Source: Microcella indica (GTDB lineage: Bacteria > Actinomycetota > Actinomycetes > Actinomycetales > Microbacteriaceae). Taken from it: a DNA stretch of 64,000 nucleotides. Below the pieces are notes generated by a model. It had not been told where the DNA came from and made no database searches. It was given only the letters and a program-made list of their open reading frames with translations. Shown one piece after another: positions 47,530 to 56,244 of this stretch. The number at the start of each line of letters is the position of its first letter. Position 1 is the stretch's first letter. Location of the stretch: positions 2,356,001-2,420,000 of the forward strand of contig NZ_CP058670.1 in NCBI RefSeq assembly GCF_013414345.1. The letters run 5' to 3'. The translations under genes were made by a program, and so were the position numbers.

Positions 47530-48870
47530 CTACGGGGTCGGCCGCGCGACGTACGGCACGCGGTCGTAGCTGCGCACGGCGACGATGCGCACCGTCTTGC
47601 CCGGGTACGGCGCCTCGATCATCTGGCCGCCGCCGATGTAGAGGGTCACGTGGTACTTCGACCCTGAGGTCGCCCCGCCGGTGGAGTAGAAGATGAGGTC
47701 GCCGGGCTGCGCCTGCGCGTAGGGCACGAGCCGGTCGCGCTGCGCCGCCGTCGAGTACTGCCGGGTCGCGGAGTGCCCGCCGATGGCGACGCCCGCGGCC
47801 GCGTAGGCCTGCATGGTGAGGCCCGAGCAGTCCCACACGTTCGGGCCGCGGCCGCCAAACTGGTACGGCTCGCCGACCTGTGCACTTGCGAAGGAGATCG
47901 CGGTCGCGACGGCCCCCGCGTTCGGGGCGGGCACCGAGGGCGGGTTCGGTGAGGACGGCTGGCTCGGCGACGGGCTGGGTGACGGGGGCGGGATGCTCGG
48001 GCTGGGCCCCGGTGCGGGCGGCGGGCTGCTCGGGCTCGGCGCGGGGCCGCTCGGCGGAGCGCTCGGGCTCGGGGCGGGGCCGCCGGGCGCAGGGCTGCCC
48101 GGCGCTGGGATGCCCGGCGCGGGCTCGTCGCCGCCGAGGCCGGCGAGGTAGTCCCGCTCGAGCTGCTCGCTGCGGCCGGTGAGGCTCGCGAGCTGCGCGG
48201 CGAGCTCGCCCATCATGGTCTGCTGCGCGGTGAGGCGTTGCTCGGCGCGGTCGGCGGCGGTGATCGCCTCGGCGAGTGAGTCGGCCGCCTCCGCAGCGAG
48301 GCGCTCCCGCTCGGCGAGGGCGAGCTCGGCCTGGGCGGTGAGCGCTTCTGCGGTGTTCTTGTCCTGCATCGCTCGCGCCATGACGGCCTGGCTGCGCGCG
48401 CCGACGGAGCTCATCGCGCCGAGCCGGTAGAGCAGGTCGTCGGCGTCGTCGGCGTCGCCCGTGAGCAGCGCCGTGGTGAGGTCGCCACTGCCGGATCGTG
48501 CGAGCTGAGCCGCGAGCTGAGCAGCGCGCGCTCCCGACTCGGCGGCTCGGTCGAGGGCGGCGTCGCGCCGCTGCTCGAGCCGGCCGGCGGCGGCTTCGGC
48601 CTGCTCGAGGGCGAGCTCGGCGAGGTGGTACTCCTCGCCGAGTAGCACGGCGCTGCGCGCCGCCTCGAGGTACGTCTGCTCGGCGGCTCGGGCGGCGTCT
48701 TCGATGCGCGCGATGGCGAGCTGGGTGGCCTGGACGTCGCCGCGCGCCTGCTCGACGTCGTCCCAGCTGGGCGGGGCGGGCGCCGCGGTGGCTGCGGTCA
48801 CCCCGAGGGCAACGGTGAGAGCCGTCACGAGGGTGACGGCTGCGATACCGCGGCGCCCGGGGCGTCGCAT
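47530..48870 (-). CDS. NlpC/P60 family peptidoglycan hydrolase with coiled coil
   Basis: Secreted endopeptidase of 446 residues. A signal peptide (about 1-30, AAVTLVTALTVALGVTAATAAPA) is followed by a long Ala/Glu/Gln/Leu coiled coil (about 35-240), a Pro/Ser/Gly-rich linker (about 245-320) and the NlpC/P60 domain. Catalytic Cys is in NVWDCSGLTMQAY and His in GSKYHVTLYIGGGQMIEA. The design is like RipA-type cell separation enzymes, where the coiled coil holds the domain inactive. The gene for a matching M23 protein ends 9 bp before, so they are co-expressed. Confidence 0.92.
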   Translation of the reverse strand: MRRPGRRGIAAVTLVTALTVALGVTAATAAPAPPSWDDVEQARGDVQATQLAIARIEDAARAAEQTYLEAARSAVLLGEEYHLAELALEQAEAAAGRLEQRRDAALDRAAESGARAAQLAAQLARSGSGDLTTALLTGDADDADDLLYRLGAMSSVGARSQAVMARAMQDKNTAEALTAQAELALAERERLAAEAADSLAEAITAADRAEQRLTAQQTMMGELAAQLASLTGRSEQLERDYLAGLGGDEPAPGIPAPGSPAPGGPAPSPSAPPSGPAPSPSSPPPAPGPSPSIPPPSPSPSPSQPSSPNPPSVPAPNAGAVATAISFASAQVGEPYQFGGRGPNVWDCSGLTMQAYAAAGVAIGGHSATRQYSTAAQRDRLVPYAQAQPGDLIFYSTGGATSGSKYHVTLYIGGGQMIEAPYPGKTVRIVAVRSYDRVPYVARPTP

Positions 48871-48879
48871 CGTCAGCCG

Positions 48880-50190
48880 CTACCCAAGCTGAATCCCGAT
48901 GTTGCTGAAGAACGTCACGGGGTTCTCCGTTACTCCATTACGGCGCACTTCGATGTGGGTGTGGCACCCCGTGGATGCGCCGGTCGAGCCGACCTTGGCG
49001 ATGTTCTGGCCGACGACGATGGTCTGCCCCATCTGCACGAGGATGCCGCCGTTCTGAATGTGCGCGTAGGCGGTGGTGAGGCCGCCTCCGTGGTCGATGC
49101 GCACGAAGTTGCCGAACGTTCCGTTGGGGCCCGCGTAAGTGACGGTGCCGCTCGAGGCCGCGTACATGTTGGTGCCGCAGCCTGCGGCGATGTCGGTGCC
49201 GGTGTGGAGGCGCACGTATCCGTAGATGGGGTGGACGCGGTAGCCGTAGTGGGAGGTGATCCACCCGTTGACAGGGTTGGCCCAGCCGTTGACGATCTGA
49301 CCGGCGTCGAGGCTGCCGCCCGCGCCGTACTGCGCCTCGATGCCGGCCTGGTAGTCCTCCTCGGTGGCTTCGCGGTTCTCGATGAGCACGGCGAGCTGCG
49401 CTTCCAGGCGCGCCTGGTTCTCCTGCTGCGCGAAGAGAGCGTCCTGCGCCTCCTGCGCGGCGGCCTGCGCGGTCTCGAAGGCGGCCTGGGCTTCGAGGCG
49501 CAGTTCGTCGCGAATCTCCTTGGCGACGTTCGCCTGGTCGGTGAGGGCCTGGGCGGCGTTCTTGTCCTGCAGGGCTGCGGCGTAGATGCCTTCGGCCTGC
49601 TGCGTGATCTTGCTGGCGAATCCGAGACGCGAGAGCAGAGCATCCGCCTGCCCCGGATTGGTGAGGAGGGAGGCGGAGAGGTCGCCGCCGCCGCTGCGCG
49701 AGAGCTCGGCGACGAACTGCCCGGCGCGCAGGCGCGACTCCTCGGCGCTCGCCTGGGCCTCGTCGGCCTGGGCCTGCAGCTGGTCGGCGGTGTAGGCGGC
49801 CTCGTCGAATGCGGTCTGAGCCTCGAAGTAAGCGGCGCCGGCCTCTTCGGCGATGACCTGCGTGCGCTCGACCTCGGCGGTGATGGCGGCGATCGCGGCA
49901 CGAATCTGCTTGACCTGCGTCTGCGCGGCGGCGACGCTGCGGCGCGCGTCGAGCACGTCGTCCCACGAGGGGTAGTCGACGGCGTAGGCGGGGCGCTCGG
50001 TCGCGGCGACGACGCCGCTGACGAGCATGACGATGGTGGCGAGGCCGCCGACGGCGGAGAGAAGGCGACGACGCAGGGATGCTCGGCGCGGGCGCGCTGC
50101 CGGCAGCGGTGCACTGGCACGCGGTGTCGCAGGGTGCTGGTCGTCGCACGGTACGGCGCTGGTCAGCGTCGTACCGTGCGACGACCTCAT
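48880..50190 (-). CDS. M23-family (LytM) peptidase with coiled coil
   Basis: Secreted or surface protein of 436 residues. GGGGAG before ATG 50190 supports this start. About 55 residues precede a hydrophobic segment (LLSAVGGLATIVMLVSGVVAA), so the N-terminal tail is unusually long for a signal peptide. A coiled coil (about 100-290) follows. The M23 domain has GYRVHPIYG, the first zinc pair in HTGTDIA, and CHTHIEVRRNG with the HxH motif. All zinc ligands are present, so it may be an active endopeptidase or an EnvC-like activator of the NlpC/P60 enzyme encoded next to it. A strong inverted repeat lies inside its first codons. Confidence 0.88.
   Translation of the reverse strand: MRSSHGTTLTSAVPCDDQHPATPRASAPLPAARPRRASLRRRLLSAVGGLATIVMLVSGVVAATERPAYAVDYPSWDDVLDARRSVAAAQTQVKQIRAAIAAITAEVERTQVIAEEAGAAYFEAQTAFDEAAYTADQLQAQADEAQASAEESRLRAGQFVAELSRSGGGDLSASLLTNPGQADALLSRLGFASKITQQAEGIYAAALQDKNAAQALTDQANVAKEIRDELRLEAQAAFETAQAAAQEAQDALFAQQENQARLEAQLAVLIENREATEEDYQAGIEAQYGAGGSLDAGQIVNGWANPVNGWITSHYGYRVHPIYGYVRLHTGTDIAAGCGTNMYAASSGTVTYAGPNGTFGNFVRIDHGGGLTTAYAHIQNGGILVQMGQTIVVGQNIAKVGSTGASTGCHTHIEVRRNGVTENPVTFFSNIGIQLG
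50140..50185 (-). promoter_or_regulatory. 16-bp perfect inverted repeat inside the first codons of the M23 gene
   Basis: GTCGTCGCACGGTACG (50140-50155) is the exact reverse complement of 50170-50185, with a 14-nt loop. In the M23 mRNA the hairpin would begin only five nucleotides after the initiation codon, within ribosome footprint distance. It could lower or gate translation, or be a DNA operator. Confidence 0.5.
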
Positions 50191-50558
50191 TGCTGCTCCC
50201 CCCGAGCCCCGTGCTGTTTCGCTTCGTGCACTCCTGTGGCTGTCCCCGTGCCGTGGTGTACCGCGCATGTTCTCGAACCCATTCCGGTGTACGTGCGTTA
50301 TGTCACATCTTCCACACGAACACCATTGACCACACTACCAACGGTTTGCGCGCATGCCTAGAGGTGCGACGGCGTGCGCGGTGAGCGCACCGTCGCCGGC
50401 GCGCCCTGCGTTCCTGGTGCGACGCTAACCGGGGCTGCCCCGCGCGGCGGGGAGGCCGGGCGGATCGGCGGCGAATAGGCCCCTGCCGCGCGTTTGGCAT
50501 TTGCGGCATCCGACCCGTATGCTTGTGCCTCGGTTGCTGCAGAGTTCCTTCCGGTCAC
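50191..50558. other. Intergenic region upstream of the M23 gene and before the tRNA cluster
   Basis: No gene is supported in these 368 bp. It must hold the promoter of the M23/NlpC unit (minus strand; the stretch 50290-50345 is AT-richer) and the promoter of the tRNA cluster (plus strand, near 50500-50550). A hairpin lies at 50367-50395. Confidence 0.6.
50367..50395. terminator. Bulged GC-rich hairpin
   Basis: CGACGG (50367-50372) pairs with CCGTCG (50390-50395), and TGCGC (50375-50379) with GCGCA (50385-50389), leaving a two-base bulge. No T tract. It may insulate the tRNA promoter from the M23 promoter. Confidence 0.35.
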
Positions 50559-50631
50559 GGCCCCATCGTTTAGCGGCCTAGGACACCGCCCTTTCACGGC
50601 GGCAGCACGGGTTCGAATCCCGTTGGGGTCA
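50559..50631 (+). tRNA. tRNA-Glu(TTC)
   Basis: Acceptor stem GGCCCCA/TGGGGTC with discriminator A at 50631. Anticodon loop CTTTCAC (anticodon TTC), T arm CGGGTTCGAATCCCG. CCA is not encoded. First of three tRNAs in a row. Confidence 0.96.
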
Positions 50632-50660
50632 CTCAGCTACCGACACAACTGAATACGCAA

Positions 50661-50734
50661 GGCCCTGTAGCGCAGTTGGTTAGCGCGCCGCCCTGTCACG
50701 GCGGAGGTCGCCGGTTCAAGTCCGGTCAGGGTCG
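50661..50734 (+). tRNA. tRNA-Asp(GTC)
   Basis: Acceptor stem GGCCCTG/CAGGGTC, discriminator G at 50734. Anticodon loop CTGTCAC (anticodon GTC), T arm CCGGTTCAAGTCCGG. CCA is not encoded. Confidence 0.96.
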
Positions 50735-50809
50735 CGGTGAGAGCCTCGCTGAAGTACCGAGCATGTGGGTACGAGGTGGGGCTTTTTCGCTAGGGTCATG
50801 TACCCGCAC

Positions 50810-50885
50810 GGCTCTGTAGCTCAGTTGGTAGAGCGCACGACTGAAAATCGTGAGGTCACGGGATCGACGCCCGTCGGAGCCACCA
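50810..50885 (+). tRNA. tRNA-Phe(GAA)
   Basis: Acceptor stem GGCTCTG/CGGAGCC, discriminator A (50882) and encoded CCA (50883-50885). Anticodon loop CTGAAAA (GAA). T arm ACGGGATCGACGCCCGT. It is the last core feature before the accessory island. Confidence 0.95.
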
Positions 50886-51195
50886 CTGCATCACCTGGCA
50901 TCGAAATGCGCAACACGCTCAGAGCGTCGGTTTACCTCTCAACTAGGCGCCGAGGAGCTGGGGAGCATCAATTTCGCCTGCACCCTGGCGGGCCCCTTGT
51001 GGCGCGAGACGGACTTCATTTCCGACAGCAGATCGTGGCCAAGCGCACGCAATGAGCCTGGTCCGACGATGAAGTCGCAAAGTGGCAACACACGTGTTCT
51101 CGAGCTCAACAGCCATATAGACACGAATCATCAGCCACGTTGAAGCCGGGACGGCTTGCTCAGGGCGAGCGACCCGGTCCTGGCTGATTGTTTGG
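50886..51195. other. Gene-free stretch at the left edge of the island
   Basis: Several short overlapping frames exist on both strands, none with a ribosome site, recognisable domain or consistent codon bias. An imperfect hairpin (AGCCAGGAC / GTCCCGGCT on the minus strand, about 51144-51184) follows the end of the split HD/PRTase gene and may be its terminator. Confidence 0.5.
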
Positions 51196-51394
51196 CTACA
51201 ACTTTTTTCGACGGGCGAAGAGTGGCCGCCACTCGGCATCGTTCACGAGTCCGCTGCCCCACAGAGCGGTCAGTGTCATCGTCGGCGTGTTGAATGAAGA
51301 AATCACGAGGAATCCCTCATTTCCATAGCCGAGCGCTCGCTCTTGAGAGTGCTCGCTGTCACTGGTTAAGGCGAGTCCCACCCCACGGCAATAT
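51196..51394 (-). pseudogene. 3' end of the HD/phosphoribosyltransferase-like gene, cut off by ISL3
   Basis: Read from the ISL3 border (51394) to TAG at 51196, this piece encodes the last 60 or so residues of the gene at 52816-55294: CRGVGLALTSDSEHSQERALGY, then GFLVISSFNTPTMTLTALWGSGL and EWRPLFARRKKL. The NTPxxTLxxLW and WxPLFxR patterns are, as I recall, typical C-terminal features of PRTase-CE-type phosphoribosyltransferase-like proteins. Joining at the GGCAATAT duplication keeps the frame with no stop. It has no start of its own and is presumably silent. Confidence 0.82.
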
Positions 51395-52815
51395 GGCTCT
51401 TCGCAGTTGAGGGGGTAGGTCGGTAGCGCGTCGGGGTCTGGAGACAGGGTCGAGGTCTTCCAGGATGGAAGTTCTTCAGGCTCACCATCCGAGAAAGACC
51501 TCGACGTGCTCAACGCTACCTTCGACCCCGCCGATCTGACTGTCTTCTGCCGTCTCGAGGAGCTCGGACTCGTGGTCGCCGGGCAGCGGATCGAGGCACA
51601 TCGGGCGGTGTTGGAGTGCCGGATCGTGGAGCCGGACCAGTGGTGCCGGTGGTGCGGGGCGGAGGGTGTCTCGCGCGGCACCGAGGCGAGACGGCTCGCG
51701 CATGTCCCGTTCGGCGAGCGGCCGACGACGTTGCTGGTGCGGGTGCGCCGCTACCGGTGCTCGGGATGCGGCAGGTCGTGGCGGCAGGACAGCACCGCGG
51801 CGGCTGAGCCGAGGTCGAAGCTGTCCCGTGGAGCGCTCACCTGGGCGCTCACCGCGCTCGTCGTGGACCATCTCACGATCAGCCGAGTCGCAGCTCGGCT
51901 CGGGGTGTCCTGGCACACGGCCAACAGTGCTGTTTTGGAGGAAGGCCGTCGGAGGCTGATCGGCGATCCGGCCCGCTTCGATGGGGTCACCGTGATCGGT
52001 GTCGATGAACACGTCTGGCGGCACACGAGGTTCGGGGACCGCTACGTGACCGTGGTCATCGACCTCCCCGGTGCGTGACGGGACGGGTCCGGCGCGGCTG
52101 CTGGACATGGTCGAGGGCCGATCGAAGCCGGTGTTCAAGACCTGGCTCGAGCAGCAGTCCCCGGCGTTCCGGGCCGGGATCGAGGTGGTCGCGATGGATG
52201 GGTTCACCGGCTTCAAGACCGCCGCCGCCGAAGCCCTCCCCGACGCGATCGAGGTGATGGACCCGTTCCACGTCGTCCAGCTCGCCGGCGACGCCCTCGA
52301 CCGCACCCGGCAACGCGTCCAACAGCACCCTCGGCCACCGCGGCCACGCCGGCGATCCGCTCTATGGTGTTCGCCGCGCCCTGCACACCGGGGAAGCGTT
52401 CCTCACCGACCGACAGCGCGCCCGCATCGAGGCGGTGTTCGCCATCGACGAGCATGTCGAGGTCGAGACCACCTGGGCCGTCTACCAGAGCATCGTCGCC
52501 GCCTACCGGCACCCCGACCGAGCCGCCGGGCGCCGAGCCCTGCAAGCGGTGATCGACTCGCTGCGTCACGGCGTTCCCGAAGTCCTCGTCGAGCTGGGCA
52601 AGCTCGGCCGCACCCTGCATCGCCGCGCCGGCGACGTGCTGGCCTATTTCGACCTGCCCGGCACCTCGAACGGTCCAACCGAGGCGATCAACGGCCGACT
52701 CGAACACCTCCGCGGCAGTGCGCTCGGCTTCCGCAACCTCAGCAACTACATCGCCCGCAGCCTGCTCGAAAGCGGCGGATTCAGACCCCACCTACCCGCT
52801 TGATTGCGAAGAGCC
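51395..52815 (+). mobile_element. ISL3-family insertion sequence, copy 2 (defective transposase)
   Basis: 1421 bp, same ends (GGCTCTTCGCA) as copy 1 but in the opposite orientation. A perfect 8-bp duplication GGCAATAT flanks it (51387-51394 and 52816-52823). It is four bases shorter than copy 1 because of two separate 2-bp deletions in the transposase gene. It splits the HD/PRTase gene. Confidence 0.95.
51506..52803 (+). pseudogene. ISL3-family transposase with two frameshifts
   Basis: Residues 1-186 are identical to copy 1 (13129-14430) up to VTVVIDL. A GA dinucleotide is then missing near 52063 and the frame ends in GA plus stop. The next piece (VRDGTGPARLLDMVEGRSKP, from about 52071) matches copy 1 until an AC is missing near 52328 (QRVQQH), after which the last part reads in a third frame (FAIDEHVEVETTW to HLPA). 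No functional transposase can result. The ends remain good substrates for the enzyme from copy 1. Confidence 0.92.
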
Positions 52816-55294
52816 GGCAATATTCGATGAACTCATCCAGTTCGGTGACTCCATCCAGCTGGGAAACCCGAGGAAGGTCCGAGTCGCTCACAAGCGTAAA
52901 TGTCGTCACGTCCATCCCAAGAGAAGTGAGCTCGACATTGATGCGCTCTAGACCACTGCGTCGCCCAGCGGCTGCGACGATCGCAATCTTCTTGCCACTC
53001 GCGAGCCTTTCCTGTAGCTCGGGGGCGATCGGGTGACGAGCTTCGCCAAGTCCCTCAGCATCCTCACCTCCAAAGTACGACCTGAAGATACTGATAATCG
53101 ATGACCCTCTGCCAACGATGTCATCGATGAACACGATCGGCTTGTCGTCGAGAACGGCCTGATGGAGAGGCGCAGGTTCGGAGCCATGTCTCCGGCCCGC
53201 GTCCCCTGCGAAGTACGTGTGAAGTGCAGATCCATCCTTTGGATCCCCAATCGGCACGAGCCCGGCCCCTGCGAATTCCGGGTTCTCGGAGAAAAACCGT
53301 TCAAGGGTCTGGTTAATTCGCTGACGATCAAGCACTAGAACGCTCTCGACTACCGCTAACGCCGCCGCCTGATACTTCTCCGGAAACTGAGCAACCCAAT
53401 TCTGGATTCTCGTCGGATTCATAATTCCTGTCTCGACTTTGCCGGCTGCGTCGGCCCGGCTTGGTCCCATGTATCCGGCCAGCGCCTTCGCTGAGTCTTC
53501 GATTCTCTTCTTCGCACCTGCAGTCAAGAGAAAATCAGACACTGGGCGCAAGTCTGCTGGGTAGTCGTCATATAGTCCGGCAGCCACCAACCGCTTGTGT
53601 AGCTCGCGGATAGGTTCGTTGTCGATCTTGGCGTACGAGCGCATCCGCTCGGGAATCATGATCCGGCGCGAGGTTCTTAGTACTACTTGCGTCGCTAGAT
53701 GCACGAAGGCCGCAATCTCGCGCGGCGCGAATACGAACCCCACATCGCGCGTGTTGATGTAAGCGTCGGCCCACCCTCGCGTCTCTGCGCTGACTTGCCC
53801 AAGGGTCACCAGTTCACGTTCGTCATCAATAATGTATGCGCGACTCTGATCGGTCATGGAGTCGTCGGTGAAGATCTTCGGCGGATCAAACTGAATGTAG
53901 TGGTGGAGCATATCTGGGGATGACGGCAAAGCCAGCCCGGGCTCAACTTTGGATACCCAATCTGCAACAAGACCTGCAACTTGCTTCGCGAGTTGCACAC
54001 GCCCGGCCAACTTGTCGGCATCGCGGATCAGCTCTTCGATGCCCTCTCGTTGCTGCTTCTCATCTCTGTATGCGTCAAAAGGCATCTTCTGGGCGAACGC
54101 GAACGACCGCACAAACAAGTCGCGCGTGCGAAATCGGTTTACGATATCGGCCGCGACGGTGAGTTCGGCCGACGGGGCGTCATTGGCTGCGGCCAGAACT
54201 TCCAGATCCGAAAGCGTAAGTCCGAGAAATCGATCGTCGTGGATCATCAACGGCATGATCGTCGAAGCCTTCGAAATCGCTGACTTGGCCGTGTCCGTGA
54301 AGGCTCGAAGCATGCTCTCTGCTGCGCGCACCTTGTGGTGGCGATAGATCTTGTCGTGCATCAGGCTTCGGCTCAGTGCTACCTCATGAAGTGTGCTAGC
54401 CCCGGATCGTGCGATCGCTACGATCTTGTGGGTGCCGCCACTGTCTTGAAGTACGTCCATGAGCTCTTGGGGCAGCCGATCAGTTCGAACCTCGAGCACA
54501 CGTGCCTTTTGGGTGAGACGAGTGACATCGGTTACCACCGGCACCCCTGACATCATCGCGTCTCGCGTCATGTAGTCGAGCTTGTCGCAGTCGAACGGCC
54601 CGCTGATCATCTCGTGAATCAGTGGATATGACTGGTCATCGGACCTTCCCACGATGCAGTTGGCTATGCGTCTAGCGATATCTGTCGGCACAGCCTCCCC
54701 AGCAAGTCGAAACGCTTGGTCGAAAAGCTCGCTGACCGCCGGCGAGAGCAGCATGTAGTGCGCAGCAATTTCAGAGAGCTGCGGGTCACCATCGCTGCCA
54801 ATTGTCTCGGTGAACTCGAGTATCAGTGTTGTGATGTCGCGGTCATGCTTGAGCGCGTTCTCGACAGCATGAGACATAAGGCCGTGGCCGACATCATGAC
54901 AAAGGCCTGCCATACGCAATGTTTTCGCCCAGTCGTCATCTATGCGTCCGAAGTCGGCACCGTCTTCATGCCGGTTGATCGACTCGGTCAACACAGACAC
55001 CTGCTGACATGTGCCTAGACTGTGCTCGAGTCGCGTGTGATTCGTGCCTGGATACACATAGTGAGCGACGCCGAGTTGACGGATCCTACGAAGACGCTGG
55101 AGCAGTGGGCTGTCAAGCACAACGACTTCCGCTGGGGAGAGGGAGATCGTTCCCCAAACGGGATCGTTGAACTCCTTGCCGCTGGCCGATCGACCGGCGC
55201 GAGTTGACAGTCCCTTGATGTAGTCGCCTAGGAGTTCATCACACCACGAGTTGATCTCTTGGACATACCTTGCCAGGATCTCACCCAAGGACAC
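52816..55294 (-). pseudogene. HD-domain / phosphoribosyltransferase-like fusion protein, truncated by ISL3
   Basis: GTG 55294 opens 826 residues of the original protein; the frame then runs 11 codons into the ISL3 end and stops at 52781. Residues 60-250 form a SAMHD1/dGTPase-like HD domain: HTRLEHSLGT (His91), LCHDVGHGLMSH (His133-Asp134, His137) and GPFDCDKLDYMTRDA (Asp240), all metal and catalytic positions present. Residues about 260-680 are helical and unassigned. A phosphoribosyltransferase-like domain follows, with PIVFIDDIVGRGSSI (about 719-733) as PRPP-loop equivalent and IAIVAAAGRRSG. The missing 62 residues are at 51196-51394. The product may lack folding of its last strands. Role proposed: nucleotide-depleting defence effector (inference). 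Confidence 0.8.
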
Positions 55295-55302
55295 CTACCA
55301 GA

Positions 55303-55737
55303 TCATGAGTACGCGGGATATGACGCCAGGAATTTCGCAGCAGATGCGCGGTAGAGATCTGGCGTTCCTGGAAGCTTACTCAGGTACGGCTCGGCATCCG
55401 ACCTTGAAAGCTTGAGTCGCATGTCAACGTACTCGGGATTGTCCAGGCTGATGAGGTCACGCTGTACTGCCCGAGTAAGGGCGTCGCGAACCGCAGGCGA
55501 GTCTCCGTACACACGATTCACTCTCAACGCGAACCTAGGCTCGACGTTTGCCGACGCGGCAAGCTCCCTAAATATCTCGAACGCGGTCACCACAGCTTCG
55601 TAGAACACCCGGCCCCGGATGTTGACGACTGACACTCCAATCTCTGCAAGCGCTGCAACGAGACCGGTGGTGAAGTCATCAACGGAGGCTTCCTCGACGT
55701 CGTTGGCTGAAGCGGGGTTGTCAAGTACTGATCGCAC
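55303..55737 (-). CDS. Uncharacterised partner of the HD/PRTase protein (144 residues)
   Basis: GTG 55737 has GGAGG five bases upstream; the frame is open further to a TTG at 55770, but that start lacks a ribosome site. The product is soluble, mostly helical: VEEASVDDFTTGLVAALAEIGVSVVNIRG, FYEAVVTAFEIFRELAASANVEPRFALRV, then SPAVRDALTRAVQRDLISL, and a tail DLYRASAAKFLASYPAYS. I recognise no family. It ends 8 bp before the HD/PRTase start, so the two form an operon, and it is intact while its partner is broken. It might be a sensor, inhibitor or antitoxin-like partner (inference). Confidence 0.6.
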   Translation of the reverse strand: MRSVLDNPASANDVEEASVDDFTTGLVAALAEIGVSVVNIRGRVFYEAVVTAFEIFRELAASANVEPRFALRVNRVYGDSPAVRDALTRAVQRDLISLDNPEYVDMRLKLSRSDAEPYLSKLPGTPDLYRASAAKFLASYPAYS

Positions 55738-55781
55738 GGTATCCTCCGAGCCGGCCCAGAGGCCGAGCAAAACATCAAGAG

Positions 55782-55803
55782 TTTATATCAGCATCGATCG
55801 ATG
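55782..55803 (-). promoter_or_regulatory. Extended -10 promoter with palindrome in the spacer, HD/PRTase operon
   Basis: On the minus strand TGATATAAA (55790-55782) is an extended -10 element placed about 45 bp before GTG 55737. Directly upstream, in the -35/-10 spacer, lies the perfect palindrome CATCGATCGATG (55792-55803), a likely repressor site. Confidence 0.5.
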
Positions 55804-55937
55804 GCTGTTTGGACGCACCGCCCTGCAGTCCGGGGTGACGAAGCGTTCCAGAAGTTTCATTCTGGGGTTGTTCTGATTCAACTCGGAGCGTCATCTGACA
55901 CTCATACTACGCGCAAACCGTAGCTTGCTGCTATTTT

Positions 55938-55949
55938 TTTAGCGCTAAA
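55938..55949 (+). promoter_or_regulatory. TTTAGCGCTAAA palindrome in the promoter of the XRE gene
   Basis: A perfect 12-bp palindrome in very AT-rich sequence, seven bases before the extended -10 TGCTATGTT (55954-55962). ATG 55969 is 6 bases after that -10, so the message is leaderless. A site in the spacer fits autorepression by the XRE protein. Confidence 0.5.
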
Positions 55950-55968
55950 TTATTGCTATGTTGTCGCG

Positions 55969-56244
55969 ATGCCTGGTCGCCGCTCAAGAGAGAACAGTGA
56001 GTGGCGCGACGAGTCGATCAAGATAGCCCAAACTCTGAGGCAGGCACGGAAAGGTCGGGGCCTCACACAGGAGGATCTAGCCGTGCAATCGGGCGTCAAG
56101 CTCTCTTCTCTGCGGGCTATAGAGGACGGCCGAGTGACTGAACCTGGCATCTTCAAGGTGGTCCTCCTCGCAAAGGCTCTCTCTATCGACCTGAATGATC
56201 TACTGAGGAATGTGCACCCTCCTCACTCACGGCTAGACGCCTGA
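55969..56244 (+). CDS. XRE-family helix-turn-helix regulator
   Basis: 91-residue DNA-binding protein. The domain reads IAQTLRQARKGRGLTQEDLAVQSGVKLSSLRAIEDGRVTEPGIFKVVLLAKALSIDLNDLL, with the HTH at EDLAVQSGVKLSSLRAIE. It lies divergent to the 144-residue protein and HD/PRTase genes. Palindromes in both promoter spacers (55938-55949, 55792-55803) make it the probable regulator of this module and of itself. Codon use is clearly less GC-rich than the core genes, indicating horizontal gain. Confidence 0.85.
   Translation: MPGRRSRENSEWRDESIKIAQTLRQARKGRGLTQEDLAVQSGVKLSSLRAIEDGRVTEPGIFKVVLLAKALSIDLNDLLRNVHPPHSRLDA

Noticed and set aside
50939-51239. Short minus-strand frames between tRNA-Phe and the split gene
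   Set aside because: No ribosome sites, no codon bias and no recognisable motif; they lie after the natural stop of the restored HD/PRTase gene.
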